A stretch of DNA of 64,000 nt from JABDBE01 sp049585795. GTDB taxonomy: Bacteria > Acidobacteriota > Terriglobia > Terriglobales > Acidobacteriaceae. Positions within the stretch are counted from its first letter, which is position 1; every line of letters starts with the position of its first letter. Position numbers and translations under genes: made by a program. The notes under the pieces are model-generated. The model saw only the letters and a list, made by a program, of their open reading frames with translations. It did no database searches and was not told the origin of the DNA. The stretch spans positions 1 to 64,000 of the forward strand of contig JBAVAQ010000012.1 of the NCBI GenBank assembly GCA_049585795.1. The letters run 5' to 3'. Shown piece after piece: positions 57,002-64,000 of this stretch.

Positions 57002-58339
57002 ATGAGAGTTCTATACGCACTGTTCTTAGTGTGCGCGTGCGCGCTGACCGCTGCAGCCGAGGACCCATTTCCCGCTGCACATGCATTGTTGCCGCAGCAC
57101 GAGCATTCGACCGCTTCCGGCCCTGCCCTCACGCTCGACGAGATCGAGCAGATGGCGCTGGTCGGCAATCCGGACATTCGGGTCGCGGTTCGGCGGTTAG
57201 CTGTGGTTGAAGCCCACGTGCCCACGGTTGGCGCGCTCGACGATCCCTTTTTGATGTATCGAGGGTGGGGCGTACCTTTGCGCCGACCCTGGGATTACAA
57301 CGCAGCCCAAAACATGTTCATGCTGAGCCAGACGTTTCCGGGGTTTGGAAAACGAGGGTTACGCACTGACATTGCGCGAAGCGATGTAGCCGAAGCCAAG
57401 GCGGCGCTCGACAACATGCGGCTCGATGTCCGAGTGCGGGTGCGCAAAGCCTTCTACGATCTGCTGCGCACACAGGACGAGCTTCGCATCCACGACGGGC
57501 ACGTGGCCATCGCCCGGCAGGCAGTGGAGGCGGCCCGAATCAAATACACGGTGGGCAAAGTGCCTCAGCAAGACGTCCTGAAGGCACAAGTCGAACTGAC
57601 CCGGCTGGCCGAGCACATGATTCACTTCGAGCAGGACGCCGAAGTTGCCCGCGCTCGTCTGAATACGCTCCTAGGTCACGACCCCGACGAGCCCATCAAT
57701 TTACGAGGAGACTACAGTATTCCGCAGCACCTGCCGGCGACAGAGGCTCTGGAAAAGCTGGCCCTAGCCTCACGGCCCGACCTGGCCCAGGCGCAAGCCG
57801 CCCTGGAGAAGAGCCATCAACAGCAAGAGCTGGCAGACAAGAGTTACACCCCTGACTTGACCGTTTCAGCGGGTTACATGCTCATGCCGAGCGGCTCGAA
57901 TTACCGCAACAACTACATGGTGGAAGGCTCGATCAACCTGCCCTGGTTCAACCGGCGCAAGCATGACGCCGAAATTTCTGAGGCCAAGGCTGTGGTCAGC
58001 GAGGAGGACGCTGAGCTTGACGCTTTGCGGAACTCTGCTTTTGGTCAAATTCAGGAAGCGCTGGCACAGGTGCGGTCCGCGAAAAGGCTTGCTGACCTTT
58101 ATAAAAATTTGCTGCAGCCCCAAGCTGAGGCCACTCTGTGCTCGACGGTCATCGCCTACGAGAATGACCGCACTGACTTCCTCAATCTGCTCGATAGCCA
58201 GATGACGGTCGTGGATATCGACCTTGCTTACTTCCAGGCCATGGCGGACTTCGAAACGCGATTCGCCGACTTGGAATTCGCGGTCGGAGCGCCAATTGAC
58301 AGGACAGCACAACCCAATACCTCGGAGGTGACGAAATGA
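57002..58339 (+). CDS. TolC-family outer-membrane efflux protein (CusC-like)
   Basis: 445 residues. Signal sequence (VLYALFLVCACALTAAA). TolC-like repeats with LTLDEIEQMALVGNPDIRVAVRRLAVV, the coiled-coil segments RVRKAFYDLLRTQDELRIHDGHVAIARQAVEAARIKY-like helices, and the second repeat beginning LALASRPDLAQAQAALEKS. Forms the trimeric duct. Its stop overlaps the adaptor start (ATGA 58336-58339). Confidence 0.9.
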   Translation: MRVLYALFLVCACALTAAAEDPFPAAHALLPQHEHSTASGPALTLDEIEQMALVGNPDIRVAVRRLAVVEAHVPTVGALDDPFLMYRGWGVPLRRPWDYNAAQNMFMLSQTFPGFGKRGLRTDIARSDVAEAKAALDNMRLDVRVRVRKAFYDLLRTQDELRIHDGHVAIARQAVEAARIKYTVGKVPQQDVLKAQVELTRLAEHMIHFEQDAEVARARLNTLLGHDPDEPINLRGDYSIPQHLPATEALEKLALASRPDLAQAQAALEKSHQQQELADKSYTPDLTVSAGYMLMPSGSNYRNNYMVEGSINLPWFNRRKHDAEISEAKAVVSEEDAELDALRNSAFGQIQEALAQVRSAKRLADLYKNLLQPQAEATLCSTVIAYENDRTDFLNLLDSQMTVVDIDLAYFQAMADFETRFADLEFAVGAPIDRTAQPNTSEVTK

Positions 58340-59913
58340 GCGAACGCACTTATAAGCAAGCCTTTGTGAGCAGCGCGGTAATTTGCCTTGCGTTGGCAGG
58401 CACGCTTGCATATGTCATCTGGGGGCGCACTTACCTTGCGCCCGCGACCGACAATGCCAGTCCTGTGGTGGCCAAGGGCCCCGATGTCCCAGAGCAACCG
58501 CCGGGTAGCAGCACCGCTCCTTCCGGTACATCTGCATCCCTCACTCCAGTGCAGCTGTCTCCGCAGCGCATGCAAGCCATCGGCGTGAAGACCGCGCTGG
58601 TTGAGATGCGAAATGTCAGCAACGTGCTGCGGGTGCCGGGGAATGTGGACATGAATCAAAGGCAGCTCGCGTATGTGCAGACACGTTTCCCAGGCTGGAT
58701 CCAGAAGGTGTTTGCCAATGCTACATACCAGTACGTACGAAAGGGGCAGCCGGTGTTTACGATCTACAGCCCCGAGTTGGTCAGTACCGAGCAAGAGTAT
58801 CTATTGGCCAAGCAAAACCAGCAGTCGTTCGCGAGGGATGCGCATGGCACCGCAGCCCACGAAAGCGATGGGCTTCTCCAGGCTGCTGCCGAACGTTTGC
58901 GCCAATTTGGCGTGCCGCCGAGCGAGATCGCGAGGCTGGAGCAGACCGGCACAGTGCAGCATGATGTGAGCATCGATTCCCCTGCGTCCGGCTATATCAC
59001 CGAATTTAACGCCCTTCCCAATCAGTATGTGCAAGCAGAGACGAAGCTCTACACCATCGCAGATCTTTCCACGGTCTGGGTAAACGCCAACGTATTTCAG
59101 ACCGACGTCGGACCCCTCAAGCCTGGAATGCCCGCCGCGATAACGATTGACACCTATCCAGGTCGCACGTTCAAAGGACGGATCGATCAAGTGCTGCCTC
59201 AGGTCGACGTCACGACGCGCACCGTACCGGTGCGCTTCGTTTTCAACAACCCAGGAATCGCGCTCAAGCCTGGCATGTACGTCAACGTCAGCATCGCGGT
59301 TCCGCTAGGCCACCAGCTTGTCATGCCTGCTTCCGGCGTGCTGCATTCCGGCACGCGGCAAATCGCTTTTGTCGATCACGGTGACGGTTATCTCGAACCC
59401 CGTGAGATTGAGGTCGGCACGCAATTAGACGATCACGTCGTGGTCCTGACGGGTTTGAAGGCGGGCGAGCGTATTGTCAGCTCGGCCAATTTCCTCGTGG
59501 ATTCAGAATCGCAGCTGCAGGCAGTAATCGGGTCGTTCACGCCTCCTCCACCGGGTGCCGGAGTTGCAGCGGCGATGAACGGGCCGGCCAGGCGCGTGAC
59601 GATCGATTTCAGCACCGATCCGTCCCCGCCGCATAAAGGGTCGAACGCGGTCCGAGTGAAGCTCACGAGTGCGGACGGCAAACCCGTCACCGGAGCGGAA
59701 GTGACCGCGACCTTCTTCATGGCAGCGATGCCGGCGATGGGTATGGCGGCCGTTAAGGAAGTGGCGCCCCTGACCGACAAAGGCGGCGGCACCTATGAGG
59801 GCTCGCTTGAACTTCCGAGCGGCGGATCTTATCAGGTGACGATCACCGCACTGCGCAGCGGTCAGACGATTGCCAGCAAACAGCTCAGCGTGAGCGCCAC
59901 GGGAGGCATGTAA
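58336..59913 (+). CDS. RND efflux periplasmic adaptor (CusB-like) with C-terminal FixH/YtkA-like domain
   Basis: 525 residues. N-terminal membrane anchor (SSAVICLALAGTLAYVIWG). Adaptor body: VRKGQPVFTIYSPELVSTEQEYLLAKQ, IDSPASGYITEFNALPNQYVQAE and VLPQVDVTTRTVPVRF. After residue about 420 an extra beta-sandwich follows (RRVTIDFSTDPSPPHKGSN, VTGAEVTATFFMAAMPAMGM, GGTYEGSLELPSGGSYQVTI) like YtkA/FixH domains associated with copper. The Met-rich strand AAMPAMGMAAV could bind Cu/Ag. The fusion supports copper specificity. Ends TAATG with the next gene. Confidence 0.9.
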   Translation: MSERTYKQAFVSSAVICLALAGTLAYVIWGRTYLAPATDNASPVVAKGPDVPEQPPGSSTAPSGTSASLTPVQLSPQRMQAIGVKTALVEMRNVSNVLRVPGNVDMNQRQLAYVQTRFPGWIQKVFANATYQYVRKGQPVFTIYSPELVSTEQEYLLAKQNQQSFARDAHGTAAHESDGLLQAAAERLRQFGVPPSEIARLEQTGTVQHDVSIDSPASGYITEFNALPNQYVQAETKLYTIADLSTVWVNANVFQTDVGPLKPGMPAAITIDTYPGRTFKGRIDQVLPQVDVTTRTVPVRFVFNNPGIALKPGMYVNVSIAVPLGHQLVMPASGVLHSGTRQIAFVDHGDGYLEPREIEVGTQLDDHVVVLTGLKAGERIVSSANFLVDSESQLQAVIGSFTPPPPGAGVAAAMNGPARRVTIDFSTDPSPPHKGSNAVRVKLTSADGKPVTGAEVTATFFMAAMPAMGMAAVKEVAPLTDKGGGTYEGSLELPSGGSYQVTITALRSGQTIASKQLSVSATGGM

Positions 59914-62900
59914 TGATCTCCCGAATTATTGAGTGGTGTGAACGGAATCGTTTCTTGGTTTTTACCGGGGTCGTGCTGCTAACGATAGCGGGTGTTTGGA
60001 GCCTGCGTCACATCCCGCTGGATGCGCTCCCCGATATCAGCGATGTGCAAGTGGTCATCCACACCGAATGGCCGGGTGAACCGCCCAATGTGATCGAAGA
60101 CCAAGTTACTTACCCCATCGTCACCACCTTGTTGGCAGCACCTCACGTTAAGTCGGTGCGCGCTCAGACAATGTTCGGGGACTCTTACGTTTTCGTCGTG
60201 TTTGAAGATGGGACGGATCTTTACTGGGCGCGTTCGCGGGTGACTGAGTACCTGCAGCAAATCGGGGGACGCTTGCCGGCGGACGTTCATCCTGCCATCG
60301 GACCCGATGCCACTGGTGCCGGTTGGGTATATGAGTACGCCGTCATTGATCGTACTCACACGAAGAGCCTGGCCGATCTGCGGGCCTTGCAGGACTGGTA
60401 TCTCCGCTATCAGCTCGAAACCGTCCCCGGCGTGGCCGAGATTGCAACCATTGGTGGCTATGTCCGGCAATACCAGGTCAAGCTCGATCCGAATAAGCTG
60501 TTCTCGTATGGCATTCCAGTCTCTACCGTAATCGAGCGCGTGCGCGACAGCACAAACGAAGTTGGCGGCAATGTCCTGGAGATGAGTGGCGCTGAATACA
60601 TGGTGAGAGGTCTGGGCTACCTGCGCTCGGTGGCCGACCTGGAGAACGTTCCGGTCGCGACAAAAAATGGAACGCCCGTTCTGCTACGCGATCTGGGCAG
60701 CGTGGATTTCGGGCCGGAGGTACGTCGCGGGGCCGCCGATTGGCAGGGCGAAGGAGAGGCCGTTGGCGGCATTGTGGTCATGCGTTTCGGCATGAACGCG
60801 CTTGATGTGATCAGCGGAGTCAAAGCCAAGCTAAGAGAGATTGCGCCTTCACTCCCTCCCGGAGTGGAAATCGTGACCGGCTACGACCGGTCATGGCTGA
60901 TTAATGAATCCATCAAGACTCTGAAACGGGATTTGATCCTGGAAGCCATCATCGTCAGTTTCGTAAGCATTGCCTTCCTGTTCCATCTGCGTTCCGCGTT
61001 GGTGCCAATTATTACGCTGCCGATCGCGGTGCTGGCTGCCTTCATCCCCATGTACTGGCTGAACGTCAGCTCCAACGTGATGTCCTTGGGCGGACTGGCA
61101 TTGGCAATTGGGGTGTTGATCGACGCCGCGATTGTAATGGTCGAGAACGGCTACAAGCATCTGGCGGAACGTAGCGGCCTTGCTGCCGGCGAGCATACGG
61201 AGAAGCTCAGTTCTCAAGAACGAAGAACTATTTTGGTGCGAGCCGCCAAACAGGTTGGACCTGCGTTGTTCTACTCACTGATTATCATTCTGGTGTCGTT
61301 CCTTCCCGTGTTCTTGCTGGAGGCGCAAGAAGGCCGCATGTTCCGCCCGCTGGCGTGGACCAAGACGTCGGCGTTAGCCTTTTCCTCGCTGCTTTCGATC
61401 ACCTTGGTCCCCGTCCTCATGCCGTTGTTCATTCGGGGCCGGCTGCGTCCGGAATCGCAGAACCCCGCGGCGCGAGTCACGCAAGCAATTTATCTGCCCG
61501 TCTTGCGCTTGTGCTTGCGGCACTGGAAATTGCTGATCGCGATCAACCTGATTTTTTTGGCAGTGACCATTCCGCTGTACTTCAAACTCGGCAGCCAATT
61601 CATGCCGGCCCTGTATGAGGGCTCAGCCCTGTACATGCCAACCGCCTTGCCCGGCATTTCCATTCAGCAGGCGACGCTGCTGATGCAGGAGCAGGACCGC
61701 ATTATCCATTCCTTTCCGGAGGTGGAAAGCGTGTTCGGCACAGTGGGGCGTTCCGACAGCGCCACCGACAATGCGCCGCTCGACATGTATGACACCACCA
61801 TCATGTTGAAGCCCCAGGAAAAATGGCGGCCGGGCGTGACCTATGAAAAGCTGATCGCGGAAATGGATGCCAAGCTCCAATTCCCCGGTCTGACCAACAC
61901 CTGGACCATGCCGGTACGCAACCGGCTCGACATGGAACTCACGGGCATCAAGACTCCGGTCGGCCTGAAGATCCAAGGGCCGGGCTTGGCTCACATTCAG
62001 GAACTCGGCGCACGCATGCAGCAGATTCTCGCCAGCATACCTGCGACCAGTTCGGTATTCGCAGAGCGAGTGTCGCAAGGGTTTTACCTGAACGTGGAAG
62101 TGAACCGACCCGAAGCTGCACGATACGGGCTAACCGTGGGAGACGTGCAGCGGGTCATTACCTCAGCCATCGGCGGCTCAAATATCGCTCAAAATATCGA
62201 GGGCCGCCAGCGATTTCCGATCAATGTCCGCTACGAGCGCGATTTCCGCGACAATCCCGAAGCCTTAGGCCGCGCTCTCGTGGGTACGCCCTCAGGAGCG
62301 CAGATCCCCATCAGTGAAATAGCGCGCCTTTCTTTTTCGCGGGGGCCGGCAATGATTCGCGATGAAGACGGAGCGCTCACCGGCTACGTCTATCTTGATC
62401 TGAAAACGAAAGACTACGGCGGATTCGTTAATCAAGCCGACAAGCTGTTGAGGAGCAAGCTGGATCTACCCGCGGGCTACACCTATCGCTGGGCGGGCGA
62501 GTATGAGTTCGAACTGCGCGCCAAAGAGCGGCTGAAAATTATCCTGCCGATCGTGTTCTTCGTCATCTTTCTGTTGCTCTATACGGTCTTCAAGTCCGCA
62601 GCCGAGGCCGCAGTGCTGATCTTTCCGACCGTCTATGCCATGTCTGGTGGACTCATCCTGCAATGGGTACTGGGCTACAACTTCAGCGTCGCTGTGTGGG
62701 TGGGATACATCGCGCTGTTTGGAATCGCAGTCGAAACCGGCGTGGTGATGGTGGTTTACTTGCACGAGGCGCTTCAGCACCGGCTCGCTACGGGAAGACC
62801 TATGACCGACGGTGACGTGGAGCAGGCTACGATCGAAGGAGCAGTTCAGCGGTTGCGTCCGAAGCTGATGACGGTCACTGCGGTGATTTTGAGTCTTGCG

Positions 62901-63131
62901 CCGATTTTGTGGGAGTCGGGCATCGGATCGGATGTCATGAAGCCGATTGCCGCACCGATCGTGGGCGGGATGATCACATCGACCATTCACGTGTTGATCC
63001 TCGTCCCAGTCTTTTTCTTCTTGATGAAGCGCCGTGCATTGCGGCATGGCACGTTGACAAAACCAAGGCAACCTAGCAAACCTGAACAAAATAGCGAGTG
63101 GGGCGAAGCTCAAAAGGGTGGGATGAGCTAG
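59913..63131 (+). CDS. Heavy-metal RND efflux pump (CusA-like, Cu/Ag type)
   Basis: 1072 residues, normal size. N-terminal RNRFLVFTGVVLLTIAGVWSL and DVQVVIHTEWPGEPPNVIEDQVTYPI are HME-RND signatures; twelve membrane helices are visible. The Cu/Ag type is suggested by Met residues at the places of the CusA triad (LYEGSALYMPTALPG; TWTMPVRNRLDMELTGIKTPVG) instead of CzcA-like residues. Proton relay residues and exact Met ligands need alignment. Efflux of Cu(I)/Ag(I) from periplasm and cytoplasm through CusC. Confidence 0.92.
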   Translation: MISRIIEWCERNRFLVFTGVVLLTIAGVWSLRHIPLDALPDISDVQVVIHTEWPGEPPNVIEDQVTYPIVTTLLAAPHVKSVRAQTMFGDSYVFVVFEDGTDLYWARSRVTEYLQQIGGRLPADVHPAIGPDATGAGWVYEYAVIDRTHTKSLADLRALQDWYLRYQLETVPGVAEIATIGGYVRQYQVKLDPNKLFSYGIPVSTVIERVRDSTNEVGGNVLEMSGAEYMVRGLGYLRSVADLENVPVATKNGTPVLLRDLGSVDFGPEVRRGAADWQGEGEAVGGIVVMRFGMNALDVISGVKAKLREIAPSLPPGVEIVTGYDRSWLINESIKTLKRDLILEAIIVSFVSIAFLFHLRSALVPIITLPIAVLAAFIPMYWLNVSSNVMSLGGLALAIGVLIDAAIVMVENGYKHLAERSGLAAGEHTEKLSSQERRTILVRAAKQVGPALFYSLIIILVSFLPVFLLEAQEGRMFRPLAWTKTSALAFSSLLSITLVPVLMPLFIRGRLRPESQNPAARVTQAIYLPVLRLCLRHWKLLIAINLIFLAVTIPLYFKLGSQFMPALYEGSALYMPTALPGISIQQATLLMQEQDRIIHSFPEVESVFGTVGRSDSATDNAPLDMYDTTIMLKPQEKWRPGVTYEKLIAEMDAKLQFPGLTNTWTMPVRNRLDMELTGIKTPVGLKIQGPGLAHIQELGARMQQILASIPATSSVFAERVSQGFYLNVEVNRPEAARYGLTVGDVQRVITSAIGGSNIAQNIEGRQRFPINVRYERDFRDNPEALGRALVGTPSGAQIPISEIARLSFSRGPAMIRDEDGALTGYVYLDLKTKDYGGFVNQADKLLRSKLDLPAGYTYRWAGEYEFELRAKERLKIILPIVFFVIFLLLYTVFKSAAEAAVLIFPTVYAMSGGLILQWVLGYNFSVAVWVGYIALFGIAVETGVVMVVYLHEALQHRLATGRPMTDGDVEQATIEGAVQRLRPKLMTVTAVILSLAPILWESGIGSDVMKPIAAPIVGGMITSTIHVLILVPVFFFLMKRRALRHGTLTKPRQPSKPEQNSEWGEAQKGGMS

Positions 63132-63161
63132 GCAGGGGGGAGAACGGTTCGACTGATGGGT

Positions 63162-63803
63162 CTAGCCACAGTGATCGCAGCAGGCCTTTCCCCGTAGGGC
63201 GTCAACTCCCTCTTTAGCGATAATGGGACTCATCACCAGCGCTGCCGCAGGGTCCGCCCACCAGAGTCCAAAACCCGCATTAAGCAATAACCCCGCCAGG
63301 AGAATGGCAGACAGGTACGCACAAAACTCAGTCTGCTTGGCATCGGCGGTCATGGCAGCACTGGCGAGATGCCATCCCACCTTGTGCTTGGCCCGAGCCA
63401 GAAAAGGCATGACGAGCAGAGAAGCGACGGCAAGCGCGATGCCAGCGAAACTCCGTTTTGAGGCTTCATGGCGGACGAGAGAGGAAAGACCCTCAAAAGA
63501 AACGTAAGCCGCGAGCCCCAAAAAACACACGCCGACCGTCCGCAATGCAAGTACTTCGCTTCGCTCTCTACGGACCTCGTCGGCGTCAAGCGACATCCGC
63601 CAAAGCAGCGCGGCGCCCGAAGTGACCTCAATGAAGCTGTCAATTCCAAACCCGACCAGCGAAATGCTTCCCGAGAGGATGCCCGCGCCGACGCCGATCA
63701 ATCCTTCGAGGCAGTTCCAGGCAATCGTAAAGTATTCCAGTCTCTCGCCGCGAAGGGCCATGGCAGGTCTCGGTTGGCTGGCCCGCTGAACAACCGGCTC
63801 CAT
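63162..63803 (-). CDS. Cation transporter, CDF/TMEM163-like
   Basis: 213 residues. Hydrophobic helices (FTIAWNCLEGLIGVGAGILSGSISLVGFGIDSFIEV; LRTVGVCFLGLAAYVSFEGL). GFGIDSFIEV carries the Asp typical of helix 2 and AMTADAKQTEFCAYLS the second metal site of helix 5 (D-x-x-Q type). Ends CCDHCG, a possible metal-binding tail. The cytoplasmic CDF domain is lacking, as in the short family. Near the metal-efflux operon, opposite strand. Confidence 0.85.
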   Translation of the reverse strand: MEPVVQRASQPRPAMALRGERLEYFTIAWNCLEGLIGVGAGILSGSISLVGFGIDSFIEVTSGAALLWRMSLDADEVRRERSEVLALRTVGVCFLGLAAYVSFEGLSSLVRHEASKRSFAGIALAVASLLVMPFLARAKHKVGWHLASAAMTADAKQTEFCAYLSAILLAGLLLNAGFGLWWADPAAALVMSPIIAKEGVDALRGKACCDHCG

Positions 63804-63881
63804 GTTTGCATCTTACGACATGCCGCTTGCCACACGCGGGCTCTTGCCTGTGGCACCGAAAGGTGTGAACTACGTGTGGGC

Positions 63882-63913
63882 TTGACTCTGGACTGCGCTC
63901 TAGATTGTAGAAT
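63882..63913 (+). promoter_or_regulatory. MerR-type promoter with 20-bp spacer
   Basis: TTGACT (63882-63887) and TAGAAT (63908-63913) are separated by 20 bp. An imperfect dyad ACTCTGGA...TCTAGATT sits in the spacer, similar to the ZntR/CadR-type operators. It points into the MerR-like gene. Confidence 0.7.
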
Positions 63914-63919
63914 TCGGTT

Positions 63920-64000
63920 GTGACGCGGAATTTCCAAACGGGCAGGAGTTTGCGCATCGGAGAACTCGCCAGACGTACGGCGATGACAGTCGATGGCATC
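63920..64000 (+). CDS. MerR-family regulator (5' part only)
   Basis: Partial gene cut by the window end. The frame reads LRIGELARRTAMTVDGI, the start of a MerR-type winged helix (family form IGELARRTGVSVDTIRYYE). Either GTG 63920 (which would be at the predicted transcription start) or TTG 63950 (with AGGAG one base upstream) is used. Likely a heavy-metal sensor; metal ligands lie outside the window. Confidence 0.75.
   Translation, partial: MTRNFQTGRSLRIGELARRTAMTVDGI

Noticed and set aside
1..64000. CRISPR arrays, transposons, prophage, tRNA and rRNA genes
   Set aside because: No regularly spaced repeats, transposase, integrase or cloverleaf-like sequences were noticed; reading by eye could miss a tRNA.

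Overview
The window looks like a chromosomal segment of an Acidobacteriota bacterium (Terriglobia-like). This rests on the large Oar-type TonB-dependent receptor with an N-terminal carboxypeptidase-regulatory domain, the moderately GC-rich and evenly used codons, short precursor peptides ending in an NPAY-x-LDE motif that I remember from acidobacterial genomes, and the general gene mix. Genus-level placement is not possible from the sequence alone. No rRNA, tRNA, CRISPR array, transposase or prophage was recognised.

Bases 1-17000 hold what I read as a complete lasso-peptide system. On the plus strand lie an ECF sigma factor, its overlapping membrane anti-sigma factor, a TonB-dependent receptor and an exported S9 peptidase resembling lasso-peptide isopeptidases (AtxE type). 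Facing them on the minus strand is a probable operon: prolyl oligopeptidase, B2 leader peptidase, asparagine-synthetase-like macrolactam synthetase (C), and two tandem 47-residue precursor genes (A1, A2) that are too short for most gene callers. A separate minus-strand PqqD-like leader-recognition protein (B1) and a plus-strand ABC exporter (D) flank a regulator with an HTH-like N-terminus and an S24-like fold lacking the catalytic Ser. Two divergent intergenic regions each carry a pair of 16-bp dyads (TGCASGAAWTCGTGCA), and the spacing is 188 bp in both pairs. Inferred circuit: the peptide is made, exported, taken up by the receptor and linearised by the isopeptidase, with sigma/anti-sigma signalling.

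Bases 17000-31000 hold an unrecognised membrane-anchored protein, a hybrid sensor kinase, and a four-gene glycoside cluster (two GT4 glycosyltransferases and two GH130 phosphorylase-like enzymes, one GT4 fused to an alpha/alpha-barrel domain). ClpC and a HugZ-like FMN-binding protein follow.

Bases 31000-39400 are an iron-sulfur assembly region. An IscA-like carrier and an Rrf2 regulator diverge from rrf2-sufB-sufC-sufD-sufS-sufU-sufT. It ends in two small genes, each with an apparent single-base frameshift (zinc ribbon, ABM monooxygenase).

Bases 39400-56500 are a mosaic of housekeeping and stress genes: an ACT-domain protein, 2-oxoacid:ferredoxin oxidoreductase with a CBS protein, an intact ABM paralogue, SnoaL-like protein, cytochrome c, methyltransferase, DUF255 thioredoxin-like protein, TrmO, DksA, STAS and VOC proteins. 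Within it is an OsmC-family gene with an in-frame UGA exactly at the peroxidatic cysteine position, followed by a good bacterial SECIS-like hairpin, so it is a probable selenoprotein.

Bases 56500-64000 are a Cu/Ag (CusCBA-type) efflux operon with a Cys/Met-rich exported protein, a CDF-like transporter, and the start of a MerR-family gene behind a promoter with the stretched 20-bp spacer typical of MerR control.
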